DNA of 9,689 nucleotides from JBDUDR01 sp040002845 (GCA_040002845.1 JBDUDR010000116.1:1-9689); one strand, 5' to 3'; positions 1 through 6,050 are shown, counted from the first letter of the stretch. Translations and numbers: made by a program. The notes: generated by a model not told the origin, from the letters alone.

Positions 1-1466
1 ACCACCGGCTTGGAGATGAACTGGGGGTCGCCGATCGTCGGGTGGGTGTGCATCCGGAACCCGGGTGCCGCGTTGACCTCGCAGATCGCTCCTCCCGTCT
101 CACGCACCGGTTCTGTGATGTCTGGGCAGATGAAGTCGATGCCGGCGATGTCGAGCCCGATGACCCGGGCGGCCTCCTCCGCAACCTCGATGTTCTCCGG
201 ATGGGCCTCCAGCGTCCGGTCTATTGCGATACCGCCGGTCGACATGTTGCCGGTCAGTGCCAGCTTGATCTCGGTGCCCGCGGGTGGAATGTCATCCATC
301 GAGAAACCCTGGTGGCGTACCAGCTCGACGGCGGCGTCATCCACCGCGATCCTGGTCAGCACCTTCTCGTGACCAACCCCGCGGCGAGGGTCTGCGTTGG
401 TGAGTTCGACAAGCTCGGAGACCGTGTGGGCGGAGTCACCGGTCACCGAGGCGGGCTCTCGTTCCGCGACGGCGTGGATGCGTCCGTCGATCACCAGGCA
501 GCGGTAGTCCTTGCCGGTGATCTGACTCTCCACCAGTACTACACCTCGCCGAGATTGGCCCTCGGCGATCGGAAAGGCCTCCTGCACGTCCCCGGCTGAC
601 TTCAGATCGAGGCAGACTCCTCGCCCGTGGTTGCCGTCCAGCGGCTTGCACACGACCGGGTATCCGATCCGGTCAGCCACCGCGACCGCTTGGTCGGCCG
701 TTCGTACCGACTCCGACCGGGGCACCGGAAGCCCGGCCGCCGCCAGCAGGCGGGTCGTCAGCTCCTTGTCGGAGGCGACGTCAACGGCGATGCCCGATGT
801 CTGCGAGGTCATGGTCGCCCGGACCCGCTTCTGGTGGACACCCTGACCGAGCTGGACCAGCGAGTGCTCGTTGAGCCTGATCCACGGGATGTCGCGAGAC
901 ATCGCCTCGTCGAGGATCGCCTGTGTCGAGGGGCCAAACGCGGTGCGCTCAGCGCGGACGATGAACCGTTCGAGCTCGTGCTCGAAGTCGAAGTCGGGAT
1001 CGGTCTCCACCAGATGGTTGACGATGCGGGCGGCCATCCGCCCGGCGGCCAGGCCCACCTGTTCGTCGACGTACCCATAGATGACGTTGTAGTGCCCGCG
1101 CAGGCCCTTGACCTGGCGGGTCTTGCCGCGGCGCATGTCCTGACCGACCTCTTGCTGGAGCTGCAACGCGACGTGCTCTGTGACGTGACCGAGCCAGGTG
1201 CCCTCATCCAGCCGCTCGACGAACCCTCCCCGCCGGCCACGCGAGCATGAATGCTCCCGGAGGCCGGGCAGCAGCTGCAAGAGGTTCTCGGTGAACCCGG
1301 GCAGTGTGTTGGTCGGCCAGTCCTCCAGCACCCCGAGTTGCACCACCAGATGGATGGCCGGGTCGTACGACCAGATGTTGGGCCCTCGATAGACCCTCGT
1401 CTCAACGATCACCAGTTCCGCGTGGGGCTTGGACGATTCTCTCGTGGTGGTCTGCTCGTCGGTCAC
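1..1466 (-). CDS. cphA: Cyanophycin synthetase, N-terminal 488 residues (cut by window edge)
   Basis: Makes cyanophycin, the cytoplasmic nitrogen reserve, by ATP-dependent alternate addition of Asp to the backbone and Arg to the side chains. Reading the minus strand from GTG at 1466 gives an unbroken frame to the window edge. Residues 1-160 form the CphA N-domain, with the hallmark GTWLGHVTEHVALQLQ (89-104); its HVTEH resembles a zinc motif and some CphA1 N-domains have a hydrolytic primer-making site. Residues about 165-485 are the ATP-grasp domain: VVCKPLDGNHGRGV (271-284), GKDYRCLVIDG (318-328), and acidic metal ligands in GIDF (442-445) and EVNAAPGFRMH (463-473). The Mur-ligase-like Arg-adding domain should follow beyond the left edge (full length in the family about 870-900). 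An in-frame TGA nine bases upstream fixes the GTG as the earliest start. It is second gene after cphB. Identification is very secure; completeness cannot be judged. Confidence 0.95.
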   Translation of the reverse strand, partial: MTDEQTTTRESSKPHAELVIVETRVYRGPNIWSYDPAIHLVVQLGVLEDWPTNTLPGFTENLLQLLPGLREHSCSRGRRGGFVERLDEGTWLGHVTEHVALQLQQEVGQDMRRGKTRQVKGLRGHYNVIYGYVDEQVGLAAGRMAARIVNHLVETDPDFDFEHELERFIVRAERTAFGPSTQAILDEAMSRDIPWIRLNEHSLVQLGQGVHQKRVRATMTSQTSGIAVDVASDKELTTRLLAAAGLPVPRSESVRTADQAVAVADRIGYPVVCKPLDGNHGRGVCLDLKSAGDVQEAFPIAEGQSRRGVVLVESQITGKDYRCLVIDGRIHAVAEREPASVTGDSAHTVSELVELTNADPRRGVGHEKVLTRIAVDDAAVELVRHQGFSMDDIPPAGTEIKLALTGNMSTGGIAIDRTLEAHPENIEVAEEAARVIGLDIAGIDFICPDITEPVRETGGAICEVNAAPGFRMHTHPTIGDPQFISKPV

Positions 1467-1472
1467 CTCGAG

Positions 1473-1478
1473 TCACCT
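1473..1478 (-). promoter_or_regulatory. Ribosome binding site of cphA containing the cphB stop codon
   Basis: On the minus strand AGGTGA lies 6 bases before the cphA GTG and matches the anti-Shine-Dalgarno end of 16S rRNA over all six bases. Its last three bases, TGA, are the stop codon of cphB, so a ribosome finishing cphB stands on the cphA binding site. This supports translational coupling and the chosen GTG start. Confidence 0.75.
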
Positions 1479-2450
1479 TTTCCGCCGGTCGGACGCCCTG
1501 CGGCGCTGACGACGACGCAGGTTCGTGGGAGACACGCCTTCCGCTGCGATGTCCCGGGCCAGCGCGCGCAGGTCATCGCCCGCCCGCTCCAGGTCGGCGG
1601 CGACGGCAGGGTCGACGACGGGTGGGCCCACGAGCAAGGTCCGTTCGGTGAGGTCGAACACCGAGCCGGCCGGCAGCACGTGGAGCACCGCGTCTGAGAC
1701 GAGCAGCGGCGCCGTGTGCCTAGCGGCGTGCGCGTTGGTTCGGACCCGTGAACCGTCCATCACGGTGACCACCCCTCGGCCGGCTACCTCGAGCACTGAG
1801 CCCTCGTGAACGATGGCCGCTGTGTCCTCGTCGACCCCGATGCCGAGCAGTGCAGGCGACTGCGCCACCAGCATGAGCAATCTCCCGTAGCGGTTGCGCT
1901 GCGCGAAGTGCTGGTCGATGACACAACCGTCGAGGAGTCCCAGCCCGGCCGCCAGCTGCGTCATGCGCTGCTTCGGCGTTGCCCCGCCGGAGCCGAAGGC
2001 CACCATGTGACTGGACAAGATGCTGGCGCCTGCGGACGTGCCGCCGACCGTGACGCCCAACGCGTTGGCGTCCAAGATCGCCCGGCCGAAGGCGGTGCCG
2101 GTGATCACCTGGGACAGCTTGAGCTGGTTGCCTCCGGTCATGAAGATGCCCGTCACCTCATCGAGGTCGGCGACAACCTTCGGGTCCTCCGCCTCGGCGC
2201 GCGTCTCGGGCCGCACCCCGATCACGGATCCCGCACCAAGCTTGCGGAACAATGCCGAATAGAGATCCACCACATCGGGGCCCAGGCCTGAGGCGGTGGG
2301 GACCACCGCGATCCGCCCATCCGCCCCGCCCGCATAGTCGACAAAACGACCGAGAACTTCGCGTTTGCCGAGCTTGTCCTCGGCGCCGCCGATGGCGAGC
2401 AGCGGCCCAGCGGGCACGCTCTCATCGGGGGCAGGGGGTGGGGACGCCAT
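1473..2450 (-). CDS. cphB: Cyanophycinase (peptidase family S51)
   Basis: A cytoplasmic serine exopeptidase, 325 residues, that cuts cyanophycin to beta-Asp-Arg dipeptides. Visible S51 features: LLAIGGAEDK near the start (17-26), FMTGGNQ (103-109), the nucleophile elbow GGTSAGAS (136-143, Ser139), and the conserved DQHFAQRNR (179-187) of the substrate pocket. The length is somewhat above the common 270-300 because of a proline-rich N-terminal leader and a C-terminal tail: ten of the last 15 residues are Arg or Lys. ATG at 2450 is chosen because a -10-like TAGGCT ends 6 bases before it, the layout of a leaderless mRNA, and no Shine-Dalgarno is seen. It is the first gene of a two-gene operon with cphA, giving making and breakdown of the same polymer from one transcript. 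The function is secure; the role of the basic tail is unknown. Confidence 0.95.
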   Translation of the reverse strand: MASPPPAPDESVPAGPLLAIGGAEDKLGKREVLGRFVDYAGGADGRIAVVPTASGLGPDVVDLYSALFRKLGAGSVIGVRPETRAEAEDPKVVADLDEVTGIFMTGGNQLKLSQVITGTAFGRAILDANALGVTVGGTSAGASILSSHMVAFGSGGATPKQRMTQLAAGLGLLDGCVIDQHFAQRNRYGRLLMLVAQSPALLGIGVDEDTAAIVHEGSVLEVAGRGVVTVMDGSRVRTNAHAARHTAPLLVSDAVLHVLPAGSVFDLTERTLLVGPPVVDPAVAADLERAGDDLRALARDIAAEGVSPTNLRRRQRRRASDRRKR

Positions 2451-2456
2451 TCGATC

Positions 2457-2484
2457 AGCCTAGGGGCTGGCGCCGGAGACCCAA
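2457..2484 (-). promoter_or_regulatory. Candidate leaderless promoter of cphB-cphA
   Basis: Read on the minus strand: TTGGGT (2484-2479), a 16-base spacer, then TAGGCT (2462-2457), then six bases and the cphB ATG. TAGGCT fits the actinobacterial -10 pattern TANNNT and TTGGGT keeps the TTG of a sigma-A -35. A transcript would start at or next to the ATG. Predicted from pattern only. Confidence 0.55.
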
Positions 2485-2520
2485 CAGGCCCAGCGACTCC
2501 ACATGTGGCAGCGTACGTAC

Positions 2521-3027
2521 ATGACCATTCAGCTGGTGATCATGCGCCACGCCAAGGCCGAACGCACGGCGGCTACGGATCACGCCAGGCAGTTGACCGA
2601 TCGAGGCCGCCGGGACGCCGTTGCCGCGGGCCAGGTGCTCGCCCAGTCCGGGGCCCCGCTCGAGCTGGCCTTGGTCTCGACGGCGGCGCGGGCACAGGAG
2701 ACGTGGAGCGGGGTGATGCGGGGGATGCAGATCGACCTCTCACCGACGCTCGACCGAGGCCTCTACACGGGTGCAGCCGAGGACGTGATCGAGCTGCTGA
2801 CGACCATCGACGAGTCGGTGGCGTCGGTCATCGTGGTCGGGCACAACCCGGCGATGGAGATGCTCTCGCACGCGCTTGACGACGGCTCGGGGCCGGCCGA
2901 GGTGAGGACCGAACGCGACACGAGCTATCCAACCTCTGCCTGGTCGACGTTTCGGGGACAAGAGTCCTGGTCTGGCGTCCGCGAGGGCGCCCTGACGTTG
3001 ACGGACTTCGGCGTTGGTCGCGGTTGA
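2521..3027 (+). CDS. SixA-like histidine phosphatase
   Basis: A small (168 residues) histidine phosphatase superfamily protein of the SixA type, which removes phosphate from phosphohistidine proteins or other phosphoesters; the substrate here is unknown. The first strand and catalytic motif LVIMRHAKAE are at 5-14 (His10 as phospho-acceptor), STAARAQET at 53-61 carries a conserved Arg, and VVGHNPAMEML at 105-115 provides the second His (His108). The C-terminal YPTS and the LTDFGVGRG-type ending match actinobacterial SixA proteins. ATG at 2521 is chosen because the beta-strand starts right after it; an in-frame ATG at 2503 would add six residues. No Shine-Dalgarno is visible for either. It is divergent from cphB across about 70 bases and its stop abuts that of serB. 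The segment between YPTS and the final motif fits the family poorly and may hide a compensated frameshift. Confidence 0.85.
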   Translation: MTIQLVIMRHAKAERTAATDHARQLTDRGRRDAVAAGQVLAQSGAPLELALVSTAARAQETWSGVMRGMQIDLSPTLDRGLYTGAAEDVIELLTTIDESVASVIVVGHNPAMEMLSHALDDGSGPAEVRTERDTSYPTSAWSTFRGQESWSGVREGALTLTDFGVGRG

Positions 3028-4236
3028 TCACACCGGTGGGGCGGGGGTGATCAATCCGCTCTCCGCGTCCGCCGCCTCGATCTCCTCTCGGGTGATCCCG
3101 AGCAGATAGAGGATGGCGTCGAGGTACGGCACGTTGACGGCGGTAGCGACGGCGTTCCGTACGACTGGCTTGGCGTTGAAGGCAATGCCAAGTCCCGCGG
3201 CATTGAGCATGTCCAGGTCGTTGGCGCCATCTCCGTTGGCCACTGTCTGGCTCAACGGCACACCAGCCATCTCGGCGAACCCACGCAGGGCCAATGCCTT
3301 GCCACCGCGGTCGATGATGGGGCCCGTGAGAGCCCCCGTGAGCCTGCCACCGGCAACCTCGAGCGTGTTCGCGGCCGCGAAGTCGATGCCCAGGTCGGTC
3401 GCGAGCAGATCGGTGATCTGCGTGAAGCCGCCACTGACGATCGCGAATCGGTAGCCCAGTCGCTTGAGTGTACGGACCAGGGTGCGGGCGCCGGGGGCCA
3501 GGTCCAGGGCGCGGTAGATGTCGGCGAGCGCCTCGACCCGAAGGCCCGCGAGCAGCGCGACCCGGCGGCGGAGTGACTCTTCGAACCCGAGGTGGCCGTG
3601 CATCGCGGAGTCGGTCAACCGGGCCACCTCCTCGAGACACCCTGCCCTGGCGGCGAGCATCTCGATCACCTCGGTCTGTACGAGGGTGGAGTCGACATCC
3701 ATGACGACCAGCCGGGTGCCTCGCCGCTGCAGTCCAGCGTGCTGAACCGCCACATCGACCTGCTGGCGAGCGGCCTCCGTGGCCAGCAGCGCTCGCAGCC
3801 GGTCCGGTTCAGCACCGGACACGTGGAACTCGATGGCGGTGACGGGATAACGCGCCATCCGGACGATCCGGTCGATGTTCGCGCCGCTGTCCGCGATCCG
3901 GCCGGCCATCGCGGCAACGGCCGGCGGACGCAGGGGCGTACCGAGCACTGTGACATGGCTCCGTCCGTCGCGCCTCGACCGGTTGTCGCCGATGCCCCGG
4001 GAGATCTCGACCTCCATTCCGAGGTCGGCGCCTACCTGGGACGCGGCGTTCAGCAGCTTCTTGGCATCCCGTGGCAGCGTCAGCAGGACCCCGAGGACCA
4101 GACGTCCGCGCAGGACCACCTGTTCGATGTCCAGGACCTCGACGGGGTAGCCGGACAACGCGGCAAAGACGGCTGTGGTCACGCCGGGGCGATCACGGCC
4201 GGTGAAGGTGATGAGCAGGGTCGGGAGCTCGTCCAT
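3028..4236 (-). CDS. serB: Phosphoserine phosphatase with N-terminal ACT region
   Basis: The last step of serine synthesis: phosphoserine to serine, in the cytoplasm. The 402-residue protein has the layout of mycobacterial SerB2. Residues 1-85 are an ACT domain (TGRDRPGVTTAVF near 12-24), about 94-165 a second ACT-like unit, and about 175-390 the HAD phosphatase. HAD motifs: MDVDSTLV at 179-186 with Asp180 nucleophile and Asp182, IVSGGFT with Ser268, GGKALAL with Lys313, and GDGANDLDML with Asp336 and Asp340. The ACT domains are expected to give serine feedback control. ATG at 4236 is chosen because the ACT strand begins immediately after it; a longer frame reaches a GTG at 4296, but that lies inside the repeat motif upstream. 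It runs in the same direction as the unknown gene at 4380-5129, and the repeat array lies between them. Confidence 0.95.
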   Translation of the reverse strand: MDELPTLLITFTGRDRPGVTTAVFAALSGYPVEVLDIEQVVLRGRLVLGVLLTLPRDAKKLLNAASQVGADLGMEVEISRGIGDNRSRRDGRSHVTVLGTPLRPPAVAAMAGRIADSGANIDRIVRMARYPVTAIEFHVSGAEPDRLRALLATEAARQQVDVAVQHAGLQRRGTRLVVMDVDSTLVQTEVIEMLAARAGCLEEVARLTDSAMHGHLGFEESLRRRVALLAGLRVEALADIYRALDLAPGARTLVRTLKRLGYRFAIVSGGFTQITDLLATDLGIDFAAANTLEVAGGRLTGALTGPIIDRGGKALALRGFAEMAGVPLSQTVANGDGANDLDMLNAAGLGIAFNAKPVVRNAVATAVNVPYLDAILYLLGITREEIEAADAESGLITPAPPV

Positions 4237-4246
4237 GGCGGCTTCG

Positions 4247-4252
4247 AGGCTA
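4247..4252 (-). promoter_or_regulatory. Possible -10 box of serB
   Basis: TAGCCT on the minus strand ends 10 bases before the chosen serB ATG and fits TANNNT; transcription from it would leave a leader of only a few bases. No convincing -35 and no Shine-Dalgarno are seen. Weak support. Confidence 0.3.
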
Positions 4253-4285
4253 TCGGGCGCGGTCGACGCTCGACACGGTCCCCGC

Positions 4286-4326
4286 CGATCCGACACTTAT
4301 TTTCGCGCGAAATAAGTGTCGGATCG
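4286..4326. repeat. Perfect 17-bp inverted repeat with 7-base loop
   Basis: The arms 4286-4302 and 4310-4326 are exact reverse complements, separated by TCGCGCG. It is built from the inverted copy and the first direct copy of the 16-bp motif. In RNA this would be a stable stem-loop between the unknown gene and serB. No T-run follows on either strand, so it is not a classical intrinsic terminator. Confidence 0.85.
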
Positions 4327-4368
4327 CGTGGAATAACTGTCGGATCGTGGCGAATAAGTGTCGGATCG
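4286..4368. repeat. Array of a 16-bp motif: three direct copies at 21-bp period plus one inverted copy
   Basis: The motif AATAAGTGTCGGATCG occurs on the plus strand at 4311-4326, 4332-4347 (one mismatch, C for G at its sixth base) and 4353-4368, so starts are exactly 21 bp apart, two helical turns. A complete inverted copy lies at 4286-4301. The spacers between direct copies are 5 bp and differ, so the motif itself is what is kept. It is about 44% GC inside clearly GC-rich DNA. It fills most of the gap between the unknown gene (ends 4380) and serB (starts 4236), both on the minus strand. Candidate meanings: a multi-site operator for serB, an intergenic mobile repeat, or a remnant of an insertion sequence with multiple transposase sites (IS21-type ends have such direct repeats). 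No transposase is nearby. Confidence 0.85.
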
Positions 4369-4379
4369 ACGAAGAGAGA

Positions 4380-5129
4380 CTAGCGGTCCCGGGGCGGTGC
4401 TGCGCAGGCCGCGACCAACGCACGGCGGGCCGCTCGGTCCAGCGGCGCCAAGTGAGCTCGGTCCAGCGGCGCCGGACCGAGGAGGCCTTCGCCACCAACT
4501 GGTTGCACCTGATCCTCGGCGACGGCGAGAGAGACGATTTTCAGCGCTCTCAGAGCCGCTGATGCGACCGCTAGGGATCGCGGCGGGTAGCCGGGTGCCC
4601 ATCCCGTCGCGACCTGCGAGGTGCGCAGATCGACGAGCGCGTCAGCCACGTCGGGACGCCACCTCACCAGCTCGAGCCCGGCCAGCTGGTCGGCCGTCCG
4701 TCCGAGCGCGTCGCGCAGATCACGATCGGCCTCCACCAGATCGGGTGCGCCCGGCGGCGCCTCGGCAGGATGCACCCGCCAGAACACCCCGCCGCCGACA
4801 ACGTCAGGGACCAGTCCGAGCCCGGATCCGGGCAGGATTAAACCCTCACCGGTCTCCAGGATCTGCTCGTTGAACGAGATCGGCCCGCCGAGACCCAAGG
4901 GGTCACCGGGGGCTGGAAACGCAAGCCTGGCCTCCGTCGCACCGAGGTTTCGCAGCCTGCCGAGGCCGAGCACGATGGGGACCGCTTCCGGGTCGTCAGG
5001 CAGGCCGGTCAGATGGTGGGCGGCGTCATCTCCGACCACCCCTTCGCGCGCGCAGTCGGTACTGGCGGCGCCACGGAGCCAGGCGTTGAACCAGATCGTC
5101 AACCTGGCTGCGCGGGGGAGCTCGAGCAC
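4380..5129 (-). CDS. Conserved actinobacterial protein of unknown function
   Basis: I recognise this as a type of protein seen in many actinobacteria next to serB and an ABC ATPase, but know no function for it. From GTG at 5129 it has 249 residues and no signal peptide or membrane segment, so it is probably cytoplasmic. Segments that look conserved: VLELPRAARL at the start, GDPLGL (75-80), GSGLGLVPDVVG (101-112), VFWRVHPAE (115-123) and RWRPDVADAL (146-155); the C-terminus is rich in Ala/Arg. The start is chosen because TACGAT sits 6 bases before this GTG and because family-like sequence begins here; the frame is open further upstream to an ATG at 5225, but that stretch looks random and would almost reach the divergent ABC gene. 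The C-terminus has an in-frame repeat of APLDRA, and one rare TTA codon occurs at residue 97. Confidence 0.8.
   Translation of the reverse strand: MLELPRAARLTIWFNAWLRGAASTDCAREGVVGDDAAHHLTGLPDDPEAVPIVLGLGRLRNLGATEARLAFPAPGDPLGLGGPISFNEQILETGEGLILPGSGLGLVPDVVGGGVFWRVHPAEAPPGAPDLVEADRDLRDALGRTADQLAGLELVRWRPDVADALVDLRTSQVATGWAPGYPPRSLAVASAALRALKIVSLAVAEDQVQPVGGEGLLGPAPLDRAHLAPLDRAARRALVAACAAPPRDR
4432..4473. repeat. 18-bp direct repeat, period 24, inside the unknown gene
   Basis: GCTCGGTCCAGCGGCGCC occurs identically at 4432-4449 and 4456-4473. The 24-bp period keeps the frame, giving APLDRA twice near the C-terminus of the protein encoded on the minus strand. It looks like a small in-frame duplication. 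Confidence 0.8.
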
Positions 5130-5135
5130 CACACA

Positions 5136-5141
5136 ATCGTA
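5136..5141 (-). promoter_or_regulatory. Candidate -10 box giving leaderless start of the unknown gene
   Basis: TACGAT on the minus strand fits TANNNT and ends exactly 6 bases before the GTG at 5129, the same spacing as at cphB and the NfeD gene. No convincing -35 was found. Confidence 0.45.
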
Positions 5142-5243
5142 CGGACGGGCTACCCGCCAGATAGGTTGGTCCCGTCCCGCTCGGTGTCCGGATCTGATCG
5201 GGCGGACGCTCTTCTCGATCCACATCGATACCCCAGGGAACCG

Positions 5244-6047
5244 ATGAGTGCAGTTCTGGAGCTGGCCGGTGTCAGCGTTGTCCGGGGCTCGACCCGGCTG
5301 CTCGACGACATCGACTGGACCGTCCGCGAGGACGAACGCTGGGTGGTTCTCGGTGCCAACGGCGCCGGCAAGACCACTCTCCTGCAGGTCGTGGCCGCCC
5401 AGATCCACCCCACGAGCGGGGTCGCAGGGATCTTGGGCGAGGTGCTCGGGACGGTGGACGTGTTCGAGCTGCGGCCGCGGATCGGGCTCACGTCGTCGGC
5501 CCTGGCTGACCGCATCCCGGCTTCGGAGCTCGTGCACGACGTCGTCGTCTCGGCGTCGTACGCCGTGCTGGGCCGTTGGAGGGAGTCGTACGACGACCTC
5601 GACCACGACCGAGCGGCAGATCTGCTGTCCGAGGTCGGAGTCGCGCACCTGCGCGACCGTCAGTTCATCACCCTGAGCGAGGGAGAGCGAAAGCGGGTGC
5701 AGATCGCCCGGGCGTTGATGGCTGATCCTGAGATCTTGCTGCTCGACGAGCCGGGCGCCGGGCTCGATCTCGGCGGCCGGGAGACGCTGGTGAGCACGTT
5801 GGCAGTGCTGGCGTACGACAAGAGCTCACCAGCCACCGTGCTGGTCAGCCACCACGTGGAAGAGATCCCTCCCGGCTTCACACATGTGCTGCTGCTTCGC
5901 GCAGGACGCATCGTGTCACAGGGCCCGATCGAGGTCACGATGACCGAGGCCGCGTTGACCCAGACATTCGGCATCGGTCTGGAGCTGGAACACCAGGATG
6001 GTCGGTGGAGCGCTCGTGGCAGGTCAGGGTCGCACCGGCTGGGCTAA
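5244..6047 (+). CDS. Solitary ABC transporter ATP-binding protein
   Basis: A 267-residue ABC ATPase with Walker A GANGAGKTT (37-45), signature LSEGERKR (144-151), Walker B ILLLDEPGAGLD (164-175) with Glu169, and an H-loop His in LVSHHVEEI (200-208). It resembles the YlmA/ModF-like and iron-uptake-type ATPases. Where a Q-loop Gln is usual, the sequence reads RIGLTSSALA (79-88) with no Gln. No permease or binding protein is encoded nearby, so either the partner is elsewhere or the protein acts without one; transport and substrate are therefore unproven. ATG at 5244 follows a weak AGGGA and begins just before the first ABC strand; the frame continues upstream without family sequence. It is divergent from the unknown gene and ends 9 bases before the NfeD gene. 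The ATPase call is secure, the role is not. Confidence 0.9.
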   Translation: MSAVLELAGVSVVRGSTRLLDDIDWTVREDERWVVLGANGAGKTTLLQVVAAQIHPTSGVAGILGEVLGTVDVFELRPRIGLTSSALADRIPASELVHDVVVSASYAVLGRWRESYDDLDHDRAADLLSEVGVAHLRDRQFITLSEGERKRVQIARALMADPEILLLDEPGAGLDLGGRETLVSTLAVLAYDKSSPATVLVSHHVEEIPPGFTHVLLLRAGRIVSQGPIEVTMTEAALTQTFGIGLELEHQDGRWSARGRSGSHRLG

Positions 6048-6050
6048 TCT
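6045..6050 (+). promoter_or_regulatory. Candidate -10 box for leaderless NfeD transcript
   Basis: TAATCT, whose first three bases are the stop codon of the ABC gene, ends 6 bases before the NfeD ATG at 6057. It fits TANNNT closely; no good -35 is seen. It could give NfeD-SPFH-TauE its own transcript besides readthrough from the ABC gene. Confidence 0.5.

Noticed and set aside
42..1405. Several open frames on both strands across the cphA region
   Set aside because: They are out-of-frame shadows of the continuous cphA frame, which has clear domain motifs from 1466 to the window edge.
4237..4296. Longer serB start at GTG 4296
   Set aside because: The GTG lies within the repeat motif, the extra 20 residues show no family similarity, and the ACT domain begins right after ATG 4236.
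4311..4368. Short regularly spaced repeats that could suggest a CRISPR array
   Set aside because: The unit is only 16 bp, spacers are 5 bp, one copy is inverted and no cas gene is present.
4286..4368. Intact insertion sequence at the repeat array
   Set aside because: No transposase gene or pair of distant ends is present in the window; at most a remnant could be proposed.
4297..4602. Minus-strand reading frame with peptide repeats SDTY-S/F
   Set aside because: It overlaps the unknown gene out of frame. The peptide repeat only reflects the 21-bp DNA period, which is a multiple of three; there is no ribosome binding site or domain.
5013..5243. Upstream extension of the ABC ATPase
   Set aside because: The sequence overlaps the unknown gene on the other strand and does not resemble an ABC domain; ATG 5244 begins at the normal N-terminal strand.
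5130..5648. Upstream extension of the unknown gene to 5225 or 5648
   Set aside because: The extension to 5648 runs antisense through the start of the ABC gene, and that to 5225 reads as low-quality sequence; GTG 5129 has a well-placed -10 box.
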